In this document: piece after piece, positions 42,834-53,569 of the stretch | Position numbering within the stretch: position 1 is the stretch's first letter | Layout: every line of letters starts with the position of its first letter | From: UBA2256 sp964531105 | GTDB lineage: Bacteria > Spirochaetota > Spirochaetia > Treponematales > Rectinemataceae | Reading direction: 5' to 3' | NCBI GenBank assembly: GCA_964531105.1 | Contig: CAZHFN010000002.1 | Coordinates: 48,565 to 112,564, forward strand | DNA length: 64,000 nucleotides | Notes under the pieces: generated by a model | Database searches by the model: none | Told to the model about the DNA's origin: nothing | What the model saw: only the letters and a program-made list of their open reading frames with translations | Translations under genes and position numbers: made by a program

Positions 42834-43556
42834 TCAGTTGCAGGCTTTTGCAGACCGGGAGCCCAGGTATGCCGACCGTATCGCTGGATCACCGGCGATC
42901 TGGGCTACTGGTCCGGAAGTGACAATGCGTCCTTGCTCGAGCACATAGGCCCTGTCCGCCACGGCCAGGGCTTTGAATGCGTTCTGCTCCACCAGTAGTA
43001 TCGTTTTTCCCATGGATCTAATTCTCTCAATTATTTCGAATACGGTTTTTACCAAAAGGGGGGCCAATCCGAGTGAAGGCTCGTCCATCAGGATGAGGTC
43101 TCCTTCGGTCATAAGAGCCCTTCCCATGGCGAGCATCTGCTGCTCCCCACCGGAGAGGGTGCCGGCCATTTGCTGTTCCCTCTCTTTCAGCCGGGGAAAG
43201 AGAACGAACACCTTCTCCATGTCGTCCTTGATAGCCTTTTTGTCCGACCTCAGATAAGCGCCTAAATTTAGATTATCCGTTACGCTCAGATTGGCGAATA
43301 TAAGCCTGCCCTCGGGAACGTGGCAGATACCTGATTGCACGACAAGATCAGGCCGCCGGGCCAGCTTTTTGCCCTTGTACAGAATTTCACCCGCTCCGGG
43401 TTTGAGAAAACCTGAAATAGTATTGAGAAGCGTGGATTTTCCTGCCCCGTTTGCACCAATTATGGTGACAATCTCTCCTGCGCTCACTTCCAGGCTTACG
43501 CCCTTCAGCGCACGAATGCCGCCGTAGGATACATGGAGGTCCTTGATCGAAAGCAT
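42834..43556 (-). CDS. livF: Branched-chain amino acid ABC transporter ATPase LivF
   Basis: This 240-residue cytosolic ATPase energises uptake of Leu/Ile/Val or related substrates. Walker A is IGANGAGKSTLLN, the signature LSGGEQQMLAMGRAL, Walker B LILMDEPSLGLAP, and the H-loop is represented by ILLVEQNA. The LivF-typical QNA after the glutamate switch is present. It is the last gene of the liv operon, three bases past livG. Confidence 0.95.
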   Translation of the reverse strand: MLSIKDLHVSYGGIRALKGVSLEVSAGEIVTIIGANGAGKSTLLNTISGFLKPGAGEILYKGKKLARRPDLVVQSGICHVPEGRLIFANLSVTDNLNLGAYLRSDKKAIKDDMEKVFVLFPRLKEREQQMAGTLSGGEQQMLAMGRALMTEGDLILMDEPSLGLAPLLVKTVFEIIERIRSMGKTILLVEQNAFKALAVADRAYVLEQGRIVTSGPVAQIAGDPAIRSAYLGSRSAKACN

Positions 43557-43559
43557 GCC

Positions 43560-44333
43560 TCAGACCTCCTCTGTGGCGCCCAGATAGGCTTCTATTACCT
43601 TGGGATCATTGGCTATGTCGGCCGGGCAACCCTCGGCCAGCTTAATCCCGAAGTTGAGCACCACGATATGCTCGCAGATGCCCATTATAAGATCCATGTG
43701 ATGCTCGATCACTAATACTGAAAGCTTAAACTCATCCCGAATACGCCCTATCAGCCGCATGAGTTGTTCCGTCTCATCTGGATTCATCCCCGCCGCCGGC
43801 TCGTCCAGGAGGAGGAGCTGTGGATTCAGCGCGAGGGCGCGGACTATCTCCAACCTGCGTTGCATCCCATAGGGGAGATTGTTAGCCACAAGATCGCGGC
43901 GCTCGGTGAGTCCCATTATGGAAAGCAGCTTTTCGGCCTTTTCCATGAGCGCTTTTTCTTCCTTTCTAAACCTGGGCAGACGCAGGACAGAATCCACAAT
44001 ATTGTAGGAAGCGCTCAAATGACAGGCGGTAAGGACATTCTCAAAAACCGTGAGATTCTTGAACAGCCTGATATTCTGGAATGTCCTGGTAATGCCCATA
44101 TCCGCGATTTTGTAGGGAGCCAGGCCTGTAATGCTCTTGTCCCTGAAGAGCACATCTCCCTCGGTGAGGGAGTAGACCCCTGTCACCAGGTTGAAGATAG
44201 TCGTCTTGCCCGCACCATTGGGTCCTATGAGACCCACGATGCCTCCCTCGGGCACGGAAAAGCTCACATCATTCACCGCCGCAAGACCGCCAAAGCGCTT
44301 GGTCAGCCGGGAGATCCGCAATATATCAGCCAT
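43560..44333 (-). CDS. livG: Branched-chain amino acid ABC transporter ATPase LivG
   Basis: This protein has 257 residues from ATG 44333 (GGGGAG upstream), overlapping the livM stop by eight bases. Walker A is IGPNGAGKTTIFN, the signature is the LivG-type LPYGMQRRLEIVRAL, Walker B is LLLLDEPAAGMNP, and the H-loop is VLVIEHHMDLIMG. The family insert RTFQNIRLFKNLTVFENV is intact. It pairs with LivF as the heterodimeric motor. Confidence 0.95.
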   Translation of the reverse strand: MADILRISRLTKRFGGLAAVNDVSFSVPEGGIVGLIGPNGAGKTTIFNLVTGVYSLTEGDVLFRDKSITGLAPYKIADMGITRTFQNIRLFKNLTVFENVLTACHLSASYNIVDSVLRLPRFRKEEKALMEKAEKLLSIMGLTERRDLVANNLPYGMQRRLEIVRALALNPQLLLLDEPAAGMNPDETEQLMRLIGRIRDEFKLSVLVIEHHMDLIMGICEHIVVLNFGIKLAEGCPADIANDPKVIEAYLGATEEV

Positions 44334-45267
44334 TGCCCGTCTCCCCGTTCTGGTCATTTTTGCTATCCCGCAAGGCTTGAATCCTCGCCCTCCTCTCGCT
44401 TTGGATCTTCCGAATACCAGCGGGGCTGAGCTCCATGCCTCCCATCAAGCCCTTAGGCCGGGAAATCATAATCAGGATTACCGCAGCTCCATAGAAGACC
44501 AGGCGCCATATTTCAAATGCCCTGAGGATTTCCGGCAAGGCGGTGAGGAGGAGGGCTCCCAGGACAGAACCCGAGATAGAACCCAGGCCTCCGAAAATGA
44601 CGATGATAGTGAGTTCGGTGGATTTGGTCATGGAAAACATCTTGGGCTGGATGAAGGTCATGTAATGCCCGAAGAACACCCCTGCCACGCCCGCGTATAC
44701 AGCGCTCACCACAAGGGCGAGCATTTTATACTTGAATACGTTTATACCGGCTATCTGGGCTGCCAACTCCTCTTCCCTCACGGCAATCATGTTACGTCCA
44801 TGTCTGGATCGTACTAAATTAGCCAGGAACAAGACTGCCAGCACATCCACAAGCACTATGACCGGAAGTGTGGATTTATAGGGTACCCCCGGCCAGCCCC
44901 GGGAACCTCCGAAGAGTTGCACATTATTGAGAATGAGCCGTATAGCCTCGCCAAAACCGAGGGTGGCGATGCAGAAGTAGTCACCCTTAAGGTTGAGGGT
45001 AATCTTGCCTATAAAATAGCTCACCAGGCCGGCGCCGGCTCCTCCGGCGATGATGCCCAAGGCGAAGGGCAGACCCAGACCAGCCGGGGTTGTGCTGGGC
45101 GATACCGTCACCAAGGCTCCTATGTAGGCACCTATGGCCATGAAACCCGCATGTCCAAAGGAAAAAAGCCCCGTAAAGCCCGTAAGCAGACTCAGGCCCA
45201 GTACCGCGATCAAGTTGATCCCGGCGAGCATCAGAATGCCTTGGATATAGAACCAGTCCATCCCCAC
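44326..45267 (-). CDS. livM: Branched-chain amino acid ABC transporter permease LivM
   Basis: This 313-residue inner-membrane permease has about nine or ten helices. LivM family marks are GLSLLTGFTGLFSFGHAGFMAIGAY near the N-terminus and the cytoplasmic coupling segment AVREEELAAQIAGINVFKYKMLALVVSA. The VIFGGLGSISGSVLGALLL block is the common LivH/LivM signature. The C-terminal tail is basic and hydrophilic. It begins seven bases after livH. Confidence 0.94.
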   Translation of the reverse strand: MGMDWFYIQGILMLAGINLIAVLGLSLLTGFTGLFSFGHAGFMAIGAYIGALVTVSPSTTPAGLGLPFALGIIAGGAGAGLVSYFIGKITLNLKGDYFCIATLGFGEAIRLILNNVQLFGGSRGWPGVPYKSTLPVIVLVDVLAVLFLANLVRSRHGRNMIAVREEELAAQIAGINVFKYKMLALVVSAVYAGVAGVFFGHYMTFIQPKMFSMTKSTELTIIVIFGGLGSISGSVLGALLLTALPEILRAFEIWRLVFYGAAVILIMISRPKGLMGGMELSPAGIRKIQSERRARIQALRDSKNDQNGETGNG

Positions 45268-45274
45268 CCCCGTC

Positions 45275-46153
45275 CTAAGCCTTGTCCACAGTGTTTTTCC
45301 CCATAATGCCCGAAGGCCTGAAGATGAGAACGCCGATGAGTATTACAAAAGCGATTAAATCGCGGAACTGGGAGGAAAGGTAACCGGCTACCAGGGTTTC
45401 CAAGGTACCCAGGAGCACCGATCCCAGAACAGCTCCCGGCAGGCTTCCCAAGCCTCCGAACACCGCCGCGATGAAGGATTTCGTCGTTATATTGCCGATC
45501 TGAGGATACACTGTGTACTTCATGCCGAAGAAGACACCGGCCACGCCGGCTAGAAATCCCCCGAGGCCGAATACTATAAGAATTATCCTGTCGGTATTAA
45601 CGCCCATAAGGGCGCAGGCCTTGATATTGTAGGCCGCAGCCTGGATTGCCTTGCCCATCTTAGTCTTGTCTATAAAGAGGATGAGACCAGCCAGGCAGAC
45701 TGCCGATATCAGGAACATTATAAGATCCAGCCTTCCAAGAGCGATTGGGCCAAGATGGATCGGAGTGCGGGGTATGACGGCTGGATAGGTCCTAAACGTG
45801 GGGCCGATAGTGGCTATAACCAGATTTTCCAGAAGAATCGAAGCCCCCATGGCCGAGATGATAAAATATAAGAAGGGCGCGCTGCGCTCCCTCAAGGGCT
45901 TGTATGCTATGCGTTCCACCAATATTGCCAGGATGGTAGTGCCGGCGCAGGCAAGTAAAAACGCGAGAATAAAAGGCAGTTTCAGCAAGGTGATGGCAAA
46001 GAAGCCGAAATAAGCCCCCAGCATGATCACCCCTCCATGGGCGAAATTCGAAAAGCTCATTATGGAATACACGAGGGAATAGCCCACGGCCATGAGGGCG
46101 TATACGGAGCCTATTGAAAGCCCGTTGATCATCTGCTGCAGAAACTGAACCAT
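45275..46153 (-). CDS. livH: Branched-chain amino acid ABC transporter permease LivH
   Basis: This 292-residue permease starts MVQFLQQMINGLSIGSVYAL, typical of LivH. About eight TM helices are present, with conserved SFSNFAHGGVIMLGAY, the coupling helix KTKMGKAIQAAAYNIKACALMGVN and VFGGLGSLPGAVLGSVLLG. SD AAAGGAT precedes the ATG. It lies 204 bases downstream of livK, with a hairpin between them that probably lowers its expression relative to the binding protein. Confidence 0.95.
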   Translation of the reverse strand: MVQFLQQMINGLSIGSVYALMAVGYSLVYSIMSFSNFAHGGVIMLGAYFGFFAITLLKLPFILAFLLACAGTTILAILVERIAYKPLRERSAPFLYFIISAMGASILLENLVIATIGPTFRTYPAVIPRTPIHLGPIALGRLDLIMFLISAVCLAGLILFIDKTKMGKAIQAAAYNIKACALMGVNTDRIILIVFGLGGFLAGVAGVFFGMKYTVYPQIGNITTKSFIAAVFGGLGSLPGAVLGSVLLGTLETLVAGYLSSQFRDLIAFVILIGVLIFRPSGIMGKNTVDKA

Positions 46154-46243
46154 GGCCTATCCTTTTCAAAAGGGATTGAGCCACTTTCAAAAGTCTGCAA
46201 ACGTTTAAAAGTGGCTTTGTAGTTTCGTCAATAATAAAAACAG

Positions 46244-46281
46244 CGCCCGCGGGCTCGGAGCAAAGTTCGCAGTCCGCGGGC
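46244..46281 (-). terminator. Partial terminator/attenuator between livK and livH
   Basis: CCGCGGGC-type arms at 46244-46253 and 46272-46281 form a GC-rich stem. On the minus strand it is followed by GCTGTTTTTATT. A second, weaker hairpin (AGCCACTTT 46179-46187 with 46208-46216) lies just before livH. Such elements usually allow excess binding-protein synthesis. Confidence 0.65.
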
Positions 46282-46357
46282 TTTTATACATTCTCCATGA
46301 TTTTCAAGGCTGGCGGGCACGTTTTCATTGCCCGCCTTAATGCCTCCTTACATGCTC

Positions 46358-47512
46358 TTACTGGGCTGCGTACTTTTCCTGGAACACGTACTTGCCTTCT
46401 ACGATCTTGAGAATAGCGGCATCCTTGCCTTCGGGGTTATGGGTCTCGGGGCTGATCTTTATAAAGCCCGTAATGCCCTGCACCTCAATACCTTCCAGAG
46501 CTTTGGCAATCGCTTCGCCATTGGCCTTGCCTGCTTTTTGGATTGCCGCGACGAGCACGAGCACTGCATCGTGCACAAGGAATCCATTCAGCTCGGTTTC
46601 CTTGCCGTACTTAGCCAGATAGCGAGCCTTGTAGTCCTGTACCGCGGGATCGGCATAGTCCAGGTGGTTGACGAAATAGCAGCCTTCCACTGCGGCGCCG
46701 CCCATGGATATCAGCTGCTCGGAGGGCCAGCCGTCACCGCCCATCAGCACTTGGGTAATGCCCAGTTCCCTGGCCTGATTGGCCGAGAGGGCTACTTCCT
46801 TGAAGAAGTAAGGCATGAAGATGATGTCGGGGTTGGCAGCCTTTATCTTGGACAGCTGGGGTCTGAAATCCACATCACCCGCGTTGAACGATTCATCAGC
46901 GACGATTGTGCCGCCTTTCTTCTCAAAGTTGATAGTGAAGAACTCGCGCAAGCCCTGGCTGTAGTCATCCGATACGTCATAGAGGATGGCCGCTTTCTTC
47001 GCTCCCAGCTTGTCGAAAGCATAGCCTGCTGCGACTGCGCCCTGATATGGATCGATAAAGCAAACCCTGAAATTGTAGGGCTTTACTTTGCCATCCAGCA
47101 CCGTAACCTTGGGATTGGTGGCTACTGTGGCGATATCAGGCACCTTGGCCTGCTCCAGCACCGGTGCAATGGGAATCGCGTTACCCGAGGCATTAGGTCC
47201 GAGTATGGCCACAACCTTGTCCTGACCCGTGAGGCGCTTTACGACGTTGACCGCTTCCTGAGCGTCACCCTTGTTGTCGTAGCCGATGGCTTCCAGCTTG
47301 TACTTCTTGCCTCCCACCTCAATACCGCCGGCATTGTTGTACTCTTCGAACAACATTTTGACCGTATTGAACTCATTCTCGCCCCAGACCGCCTGGTCGC
47401 CTGTGAGGGCGCCAAACCAGCCAACCTTGATCGTATCGCCCTTTCCACCACTTGCGCATCCGAACAAGGCGATGGAAGCAACGATCATGAGAACCAGCAG
47501 TGTCCTTTTCAT
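46358..47512 (-). CDS. livK: Branched-chain amino acid ABC transporter substrate-binding lipoprotein LivK
   Basis: This 384-residue protein has a lipobox (ALFGC, lipid-modified Cys19), so it is a membrane-anchored periplasmic binding protein. The type I periplasmic-binding fold shows in IKVGWFGALTGDQAVWGENEFNTVKMLFEEYNNAGGI, then VAILGPNASGNAIPIAPV and YDVSDDYSQGL. It is the LivJ/LivK/Leu-Ile-Val-binding family. It is first in the liv operon; SD GGAGGATCT precedes the ATG and a promoter lies at 47549-47578. Confidence 0.94.
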   Translation of the reverse strand: MKRTLLVLMIVASIALFGCASGGKGDTIKVGWFGALTGDQAVWGENEFNTVKMLFEEYNNAGGIEVGGKKYKLEAIGYDNKGDAQEAVNVVKRLTGQDKVVAILGPNASGNAIPIAPVLEQAKVPDIATVATNPKVTVLDGKVKPYNFRVCFIDPYQGAVAAGYAFDKLGAKKAAILYDVSDDYSQGLREFFTINFEKKGGTIVADESFNAGDVDFRPQLSKIKAANPDIIFMPYFFKEVALSANQARELGITQVLMGGDGWPSEQLISMGGAAVEGCYFVNHLDYADPAVQDYKARYLAKYGKETELNGFLVHDAVLVLVAAIQKAGKANGEAIAKALEGIEVQGITGFIKISPETHNPEGKDAAILKIVEGKYVFQEKYAAQ

Positions 47513-47548
47513 AGATCCTCCTGAACAATTCGATCACAGACCCGGGTT

Positions 47549-47578
47549 AGTATACCCCTTGTAGTCCGGTATCAACAA
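47549..47578 (-). promoter_or_regulatory. Putative promoter of the liv operon
   Basis: On the minus strand TATACT (47549-47554) is 18 bases from TTGTTG (47573-47578) or 15 bases from TTGATA. It lies 37 bases before the livK ATG. Confidence 0.45.
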
Positions 47579-47638
47579 GCACAAATCTTCTTGAGGCGAA
47601 CGCTCAGCTCGCCCGTCTGGAGAGAGAAAACGAATGCA

Positions 47639-49468
<1,830 letters not shown>

Positions 49469-49620
49469 GGATGGAGCCTCCCGGCGAGGAAAGGATAGGC
49501 ATTGCGGTCGCCATAATTACCTTCGAAGGTATCCAGGCAACGAAAAACATAATACTCCAAATGAAGACATGCGCAAGTACCGTAGTATAAAAAGCAAGAA
49601 AAAGCGAAAAAGCATCCCTC

Positions 49621-49649
49621 TTGCCTCTATGTTAGCCTTACCATATCAT
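49621..49649 (+). promoter_or_regulatory. Promoter of padR-type gene, probable leaderless start
   Basis: TTGCCT (49621-49626), 17-base spacer, TATCAT (49644-49649), then only six bases to ATG 49656, with no SD. Confidence 0.5.
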
Positions 49650-49655
49650 TGCCCC

Positions 49656-50222
49656 ATGTCCATTCGCCATGCCATCCTGGGATTTTTAAGCTGGAAATCC
49701 TTTACGGGGTACGAACTGAAGCACCGCTTCTCCGATGCCCTCTCCTTTCACTGGTCGGGGAACAACAATCAAATCTATGGCGCCCTCATAGAGCTGCATG
49801 CACAAGGCCTGGTGAGCATAGAGGTCCTGCAGCAGGAAAAAAGGCCAGCCAAAAAGCTCTATACAATTACCGAACAAGGCAGACTGGAACTGCAAACCTG
49901 GCTGGAATCAGAGCCGGAATTACCTGTTCTGCGCAGCGATTTCACCACAAGACTAGCCTGGGCCGCCGGTCTTGAGTATGCGAGCCGCAAGCACCTCATC
50001 GATCGCTATGCCCAATCCCTGGAAGCCCACATCCTGATGTGCGAGGAAAGAGGCCGCCGAAATCCCGAACAGCCGGCCCGCAGCGATCTGGAAAAAGCCC
50101 TCTGGGCGGCTGCCGACAGACATAGCCTGGAGTTCTACAGGGCTGAATTGAAGTGGCTGGGGGAGATTCATAAAATTCTGGAATCAGATGCTGTCGCCGG
50201 TAATACGGATTTGAACCCTTGA
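49656..50222 (+). CDS. PadR-family transcriptional regulator
   Basis: This protein has 188 residues from ATG 49656 (MSIRHAILGFLSWKSFTGYELKHRF). The winged-helix domain (1-85) has the PadR pattern, with SGNNNQIYGALIELHAQGLVSIE as recognition helix/wing and KKLYTITEQGRLEL. The C-terminal PadR C domain (95-175) is helical, for dimerisation. It is followed by birA with a four-base overlap. PadR proteins commonly repress their own and neighbouring genes; the ligand is unknown. The upstream in-frame extension reads as low-complexity and lies in the promoter. Confidence 0.88.
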   Translation: MSIRHAILGFLSWKSFTGYELKHRFSDALSFHWSGNNNQIYGALIELHAQGLVSIEVLQQEKRPAKKLYTITEQGRLELQTWLESEPELPVLRSDFTTRLAWAAGLEYASRKHLIDRYAQSLEAHILMCEERGRRNPEQPARSDLEKALWAAADRHSLEFYRAELKWLGEIHKILESDAVAGNTDLNP

Positions 50223-50980
50223 GACTCCTGCGATTTCCCGTCCTGGGCTCTACCATGGATGAAGCGCGAAATGCCTTAGCAGAGGGACAGAACTTCCCCT
50301 TTATTATTCTGGCCGACCACCAGCACGCAGGAAGAGGGAGAACAGAAGGCAGGAGCTGGCTCTCTAGTCCCGGCGCATCCCTCACCATGACCCTCTGCCT
50401 GGATCCTGTCTCGGCGCAACTTCCCGCCCTGCCCCTGCGCGTTGGACTAGGCATCGCCCAATATCTGGAAGCGCTTCCAGGGCTTGCCGGGCGAATTGCG
50501 CTCAAATGGCCCAATGATATTCTAGGCTGGAGCGAAAGAGTGCAGGTCTGGAAAAAACTGGGGGGCATGATCTGCGAATCCTCGAGTTCAGGCCTGTTCG
50601 TAGGCATAGGCATCAATCTAAAAAATGAAGTCATCACTCCAGACATCCAGGCCAAGGCTATTTCCTTGGAAGAGGTGCTGGATACTCAGGATGGATGTAC
50701 CACGACGCTCCCTGAACTGGAGATCCTCGCTCGCGAGCTCTCGGTTTCCATCATCGGCACTATCGCCGATCCCTCCTGGAAAGAGGAGTACCAGAAGCTG
50801 CTGTGGGGCTTGGGTATGGAAACGGAGTTTGTTCAGGGAGATCCCCGTTCAAATAACATACGCTCCGGCACCATTCTAGGCGTGGATGAGGAGGGCTTCC
50901 TGCTGCTAAGAGAAGCCGGATCCGAAGTTACCCGCTACAGTTCAGGCGAGATCACTCGTTTTGGCTTTAGGGAGCTTTAA
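50219..50980 (+). CDS. birA: Biotin-[acetyl-CoA-carboxylase] ligase, catalytic-domain form
   Basis: This 253-residue enzyme attaches biotin to carboxylase carrier domains. The biotinyl-AMP loop AGRGRTEGRSW, the segment IALKWPNDIL with catalytic Lys, and GIGINLKNE are present. A C-terminal SH3-like domain ends the protein. There is no N-terminal HTH, so it is a non-regulatory (group I) ligase. It starts at TTG 50219, which overlaps the padR-type stop (TTGA), so translation is probably coupled. The 3' end overlaps convergent hflX by 14 bases. Confidence 0.93.
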   Translation: MRLLRFPVLGSTMDEARNALAEGQNFPFIILADHQHAGRGRTEGRSWLSSPGASLTMTLCLDPVSAQLPALPLRVGLGIAQYLEALPGLAGRIALKWPNDILGWSERVQVWKKLGGMICESSSSGLFVGIGINLKNEVITPDIQAKAISLEEVLDTQDGCTTTLPELEILARELSVSIIGTIADPSWKEEYQKLLWGLGMETEFVQGDPRSNNIRSGTILGVDEEGFLLLREAGSEVTRYSSGEITRFGFREL

Positions 50981-52241
50981 AGGCTTCGAGCCTGGATACC
51001 AATCGCGATGGAATCCTGCATAGGATGGTTGAAGCTTCGTCCTGTGAGCTTTCTTTTATGACAACTCCTTCTCTGTGAATGAGAGGAATTAGGGCGTACT
51101 GGTCGTGGGGAATAATCAAGTGCATCTCCACCATGCCATCGCTCAAGCGTTCCTCGATCAATTTTACCAGAACCTGCAAGCCCTCCCCTGTCTTGGCCGA
51201 GACGGCCAGCCCGCCGGGGTGAGCATAGAGCCAATCCTGGACCGCTCCGGGGTCGGCGATATCGGTCTTGTTGAGCACCAGTATGCGAGGAAGAACCCCC
51301 GCCCCTATCTCGGTCAGCACCTTTTCGGTAGTGGCCATCTGCAATTCCACCTCGGGATCGGCGGCATCGGCCACGTGTATGAGAAGATCGGCGCTGGAGG
51401 CTTCCTCCAGCGTGGCTTTAAAGGCTTCTACCAGGCCATGGGGCAGGTTGCGCACAAAACCCACCGTATCGGTGAGCAGAAGGCTGGCCCCAGACCCCAG
51501 GATAAGCCTGCGGGTTGTTGGATCCAGGGTGGCGAAGAGCTTATCCTCGGCCACTACCTCGGCCTTAGCCAGGACATTGAGGAGGCTGGACTTCCCAGCA
51601 TTCGTATAGCCAACAATAGCAGCTCTGGGAAGCGTAAGCCGCTCTCTGCGCTTTCGCTGGACATCCCTCGATTTCCGTACCTGCTTTAGTTCTTCTTCAA
51701 GTTCATGGATTCTGCGCTCAATGGATCGGCGATCCAATTCAATCTTCTGCTCGCCCGATCCCTTGGTTCCGTAGCGGCCTCCCCTCTGCCTGGATAAATC
51801 ATCATAGGAGTGGGCCAATCGAGGAAGAGCGTATTCCAAACGGGCCAGTTCCACCTGAATACTGGCTTCCTTGGTGAGGGCTCGGGCGGAAAATATTTTA
51901 ATGATAAGTTCGGCCCTGTCGTAGACCTTCATGCCCGACAGCTTTTCCAGATTCCTTTGCTGCATGGGACTTAAAGGGTGGTCGAATACTATGGAATCGG
52001 CATCATCAGCCTTGGCGGCGGCTATAATTTCATCCGCCTTGCCAGTACCTAAAAGAAGACTGGCGGTTTTTGCTCTCAACTTGACCATTATAGAGGAAGT
52101 GACTTCCAATCCAAGGCTGGATGCCAAGCTGGAGAGTTCCCGCAGGAGGCTCGCGGCTTCTTCAGGTTCTCTCCGGTCATACTCTATCCCTACCAGCAGA
52201 GCCCTCTCCGCTTTCGGGGAGTTGTCGTACAATTCCCTCAT
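50967..52241 (-). CDS. hflX: Ribosome-associated GTPase HflX
   Basis: This 424-residue GTPase splits stalled or heat-damaged 70S ribosomes. The N-terminal HflX domain (10-170) includes LLLGTGKADEI, FDHPLSPMQQRNLEK and the Gly-rich SRQRGGRYGTKGSGEQKIELDRR. A coiled coil (RIHELEEELKQVRKSRDVQRKRR) leads to the G domain: G1 GYTNAGKSSLLN, G2 FATLDPT, G3 DTVGF, G4 NKTD. A shorter C-terminal region follows. It is 64 bases downstream of argF on the same strand, with a weak hairpin between. Confidence 0.95.
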   Translation of the reverse strand: MRELYDNSPKAERALLVGIEYDRREPEEAASLLRELSSLASSLGLEVTSSIMVKLRAKTASLLLGTGKADEIIAAAKADDADSIVFDHPLSPMQQRNLEKLSGMKVYDRAELIIKIFSARALTKEASIQVELARLEYALPRLAHSYDDLSRQRGGRYGTKGSGEQKIELDRRSIERRIHELEEELKQVRKSRDVQRKRRERLTLPRAAIVGYTNAGKSSLLNVLAKAEVVAEDKLFATLDPTTRRLILGSGASLLLTDTVGFVRNLPHGLVEAFKATLEEASSADLLIHVADAADPEVELQMATTEKVLTEIGAGVLPRILVLNKTDIADPGAVQDWLYAHPGGLAVSAKTGEGLQVLVKLIEERLSDGMVEMHLIIPHDQYALIPLIHREGVVIKESSQDEASTILCRIPSRLVSRLEAFKAP

Positions 52242-52305
52242 GTGATTCCTGCCTGTTTTTACGCAACAGGCTGCGCTCCAAACTGCCAGTGCCCGTTTAA
52301 AAGCT

Positions 52306-53307
52306 TTACAGATCGCCTATAGAGGCCACCATGACCGCCTTGATAGTGTGCAGCCTGTTTTCGGCCTGGTCGAATACAACCGAATGCCGCGATCTGAATA
52401 CCTCGTCGGATACTTCCATCTCTTTTATACCGTGCTTAGCCGCAATTTCAGTGCCAACCGCTGTCTCGGTATCATGAAAGGCCGGCAGACAGTGGAGGAA
52501 GACGACATCGGGATTTTCGGTTTTCTTCACAAAATCCATGGTAACCCTGTAGCGTTGCAGCTGGGCGATGCGCTGGGCAAACTTGTCCTCTTCCCCCATG
52601 GAAACCCACACATCGGTGTAGAGGATATCGGCGCCTTTGAGAGCTTGGTCGGCCTTATCGATATCGTAGAATTCGATGGAGCCTCCCGAGCCTGCGGCAA
52701 CCTTGAGCATCTCTTCGGTGAGCGCCTCGTTAGGCCAGAGTTCCCTGGGAGCCAGGGCGACAAAATGAAGCCCCATTTTGGCGCTGCCGATCATGAGGGC
52801 GTTGCCCATATTGTTCCGCGCATCGCCGCAGTAGACGAGCTTTACCTTATTGAGGGGCTTGTGAACATGCTCTTCTATTGTAAGCAAGTCGGCCAGTATC
52901 TGAGTGGGGTGATCATCGTCGGTGAGCCCGTTCCACACAGGCACTCCCGAATACTTTGCCAGGTCTTGGACCAGCTTTTGGGAAAAACCCCTATACTGAA
53001 TGCCATCGTACATTCTTCCGAGCACCTTGGCGGTATCCTCCACCGACTCCTTCTTTCCCATCTGGGAATTGGTAAGGAATGTGGCATTGCCGCCTTCGTC
53101 CCAGCAGGCAGTCTCGAAGGCACAGCGGGTTCTTGTGGAAGCCTTGTCGAAGATAAGCACGATATTTCTTCGGAAAAGAGCATTGCCCTTTATGCCAGCG
53201 CGTTTTTTAGCCTTAAGATCGTGAGAGAGATCGAGCAGGTACCGTATTTCCTCGGCGCTAAAATCCTTAAGTGTAAGAAAGCTTCTTCCCCTGAGATTGA
53301 CAGGCAT
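52306..53307 (-). CDS. argF: Ornithine carbamoyltransferase
   Basis: This protein has 333 residues from ATG 53307 (GGAGGAT upstream); the upstream extension is not conserved in character. The carbamoyl-phosphate loop STRTRCAFE, the HPTQ-type DDHPTQILADL, and the catalytic HCLPAFHD are all present. The ornithine-binding SMG loop appears as VSMGEE. It may work anabolically (arginine synthesis) or in reverse in the arginine deiminase pathway; no arcA/arcC or other arg genes are nearby, so the direction cannot be decided. Confidence 0.95.
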   Translation of the reverse strand: MPVNLRGRSFLTLKDFSAEEIRYLLDLSHDLKAKKRAGIKGNALFRRNIVLIFDKASTRTRCAFETACWDEGGNATFLTNSQMGKKESVEDTAKVLGRMYDGIQYRGFSQKLVQDLAKYSGVPVWNGLTDDDHPTQILADLLTIEEHVHKPLNKVKLVYCGDARNNMGNALMIGSAKMGLHFVALAPRELWPNEALTEEMLKVAAGSGGSIEFYDIDKADQALKGADILYTDVWVSMGEEDKFAQRIAQLQRYRVTMDFVKKTENPDVVFLHCLPAFHDTETAVGTEIAAKHGIKEMEVSDEVFRSRHSVVFDQAENRLHTIKAVMVASIGDL

Positions 53308-53569
53308 AGGATCCTCCAGGATGGAAATAGCCCCGGGAGCTTTATACCCAGGGGAGCGCCTTCGGCGCGGCATTCAACGTATACACCAAGTGCCCGGGGG
53401 GGTCAAGTATAAAACCCAGAGGCTGCAAGCATAAGTGTATATGGGGAATTCAAATAATGCTAAGTAAAAAGATGTCGACCCTCCTTTGACGAGCCATAAG
53501 CCCTGGAGTATACTGACGCCGCGGGATGGGGCGGGCGCTTTGGAATCCGTCCCACAGCAAGGAGAAATC

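Noticed and set aside
46328..47524. A nearly 400-codon open frame antisense to livK
   Set aside because: The livK frame has a signal lipobox, SD and full family motifs; the opposite frame has none and is a codon-bias shadow.
52262..52290. Hairpin between argF and hflX as a terminator
   Set aside because: The stem is only about seven base pairs and has no U-tract on the transcribed strand.
52348..53412. A 354-codon frame antisense to argF
   Set aside because: It lies wholly over argF active-site coding sequence and has no recognisable domain or SD.
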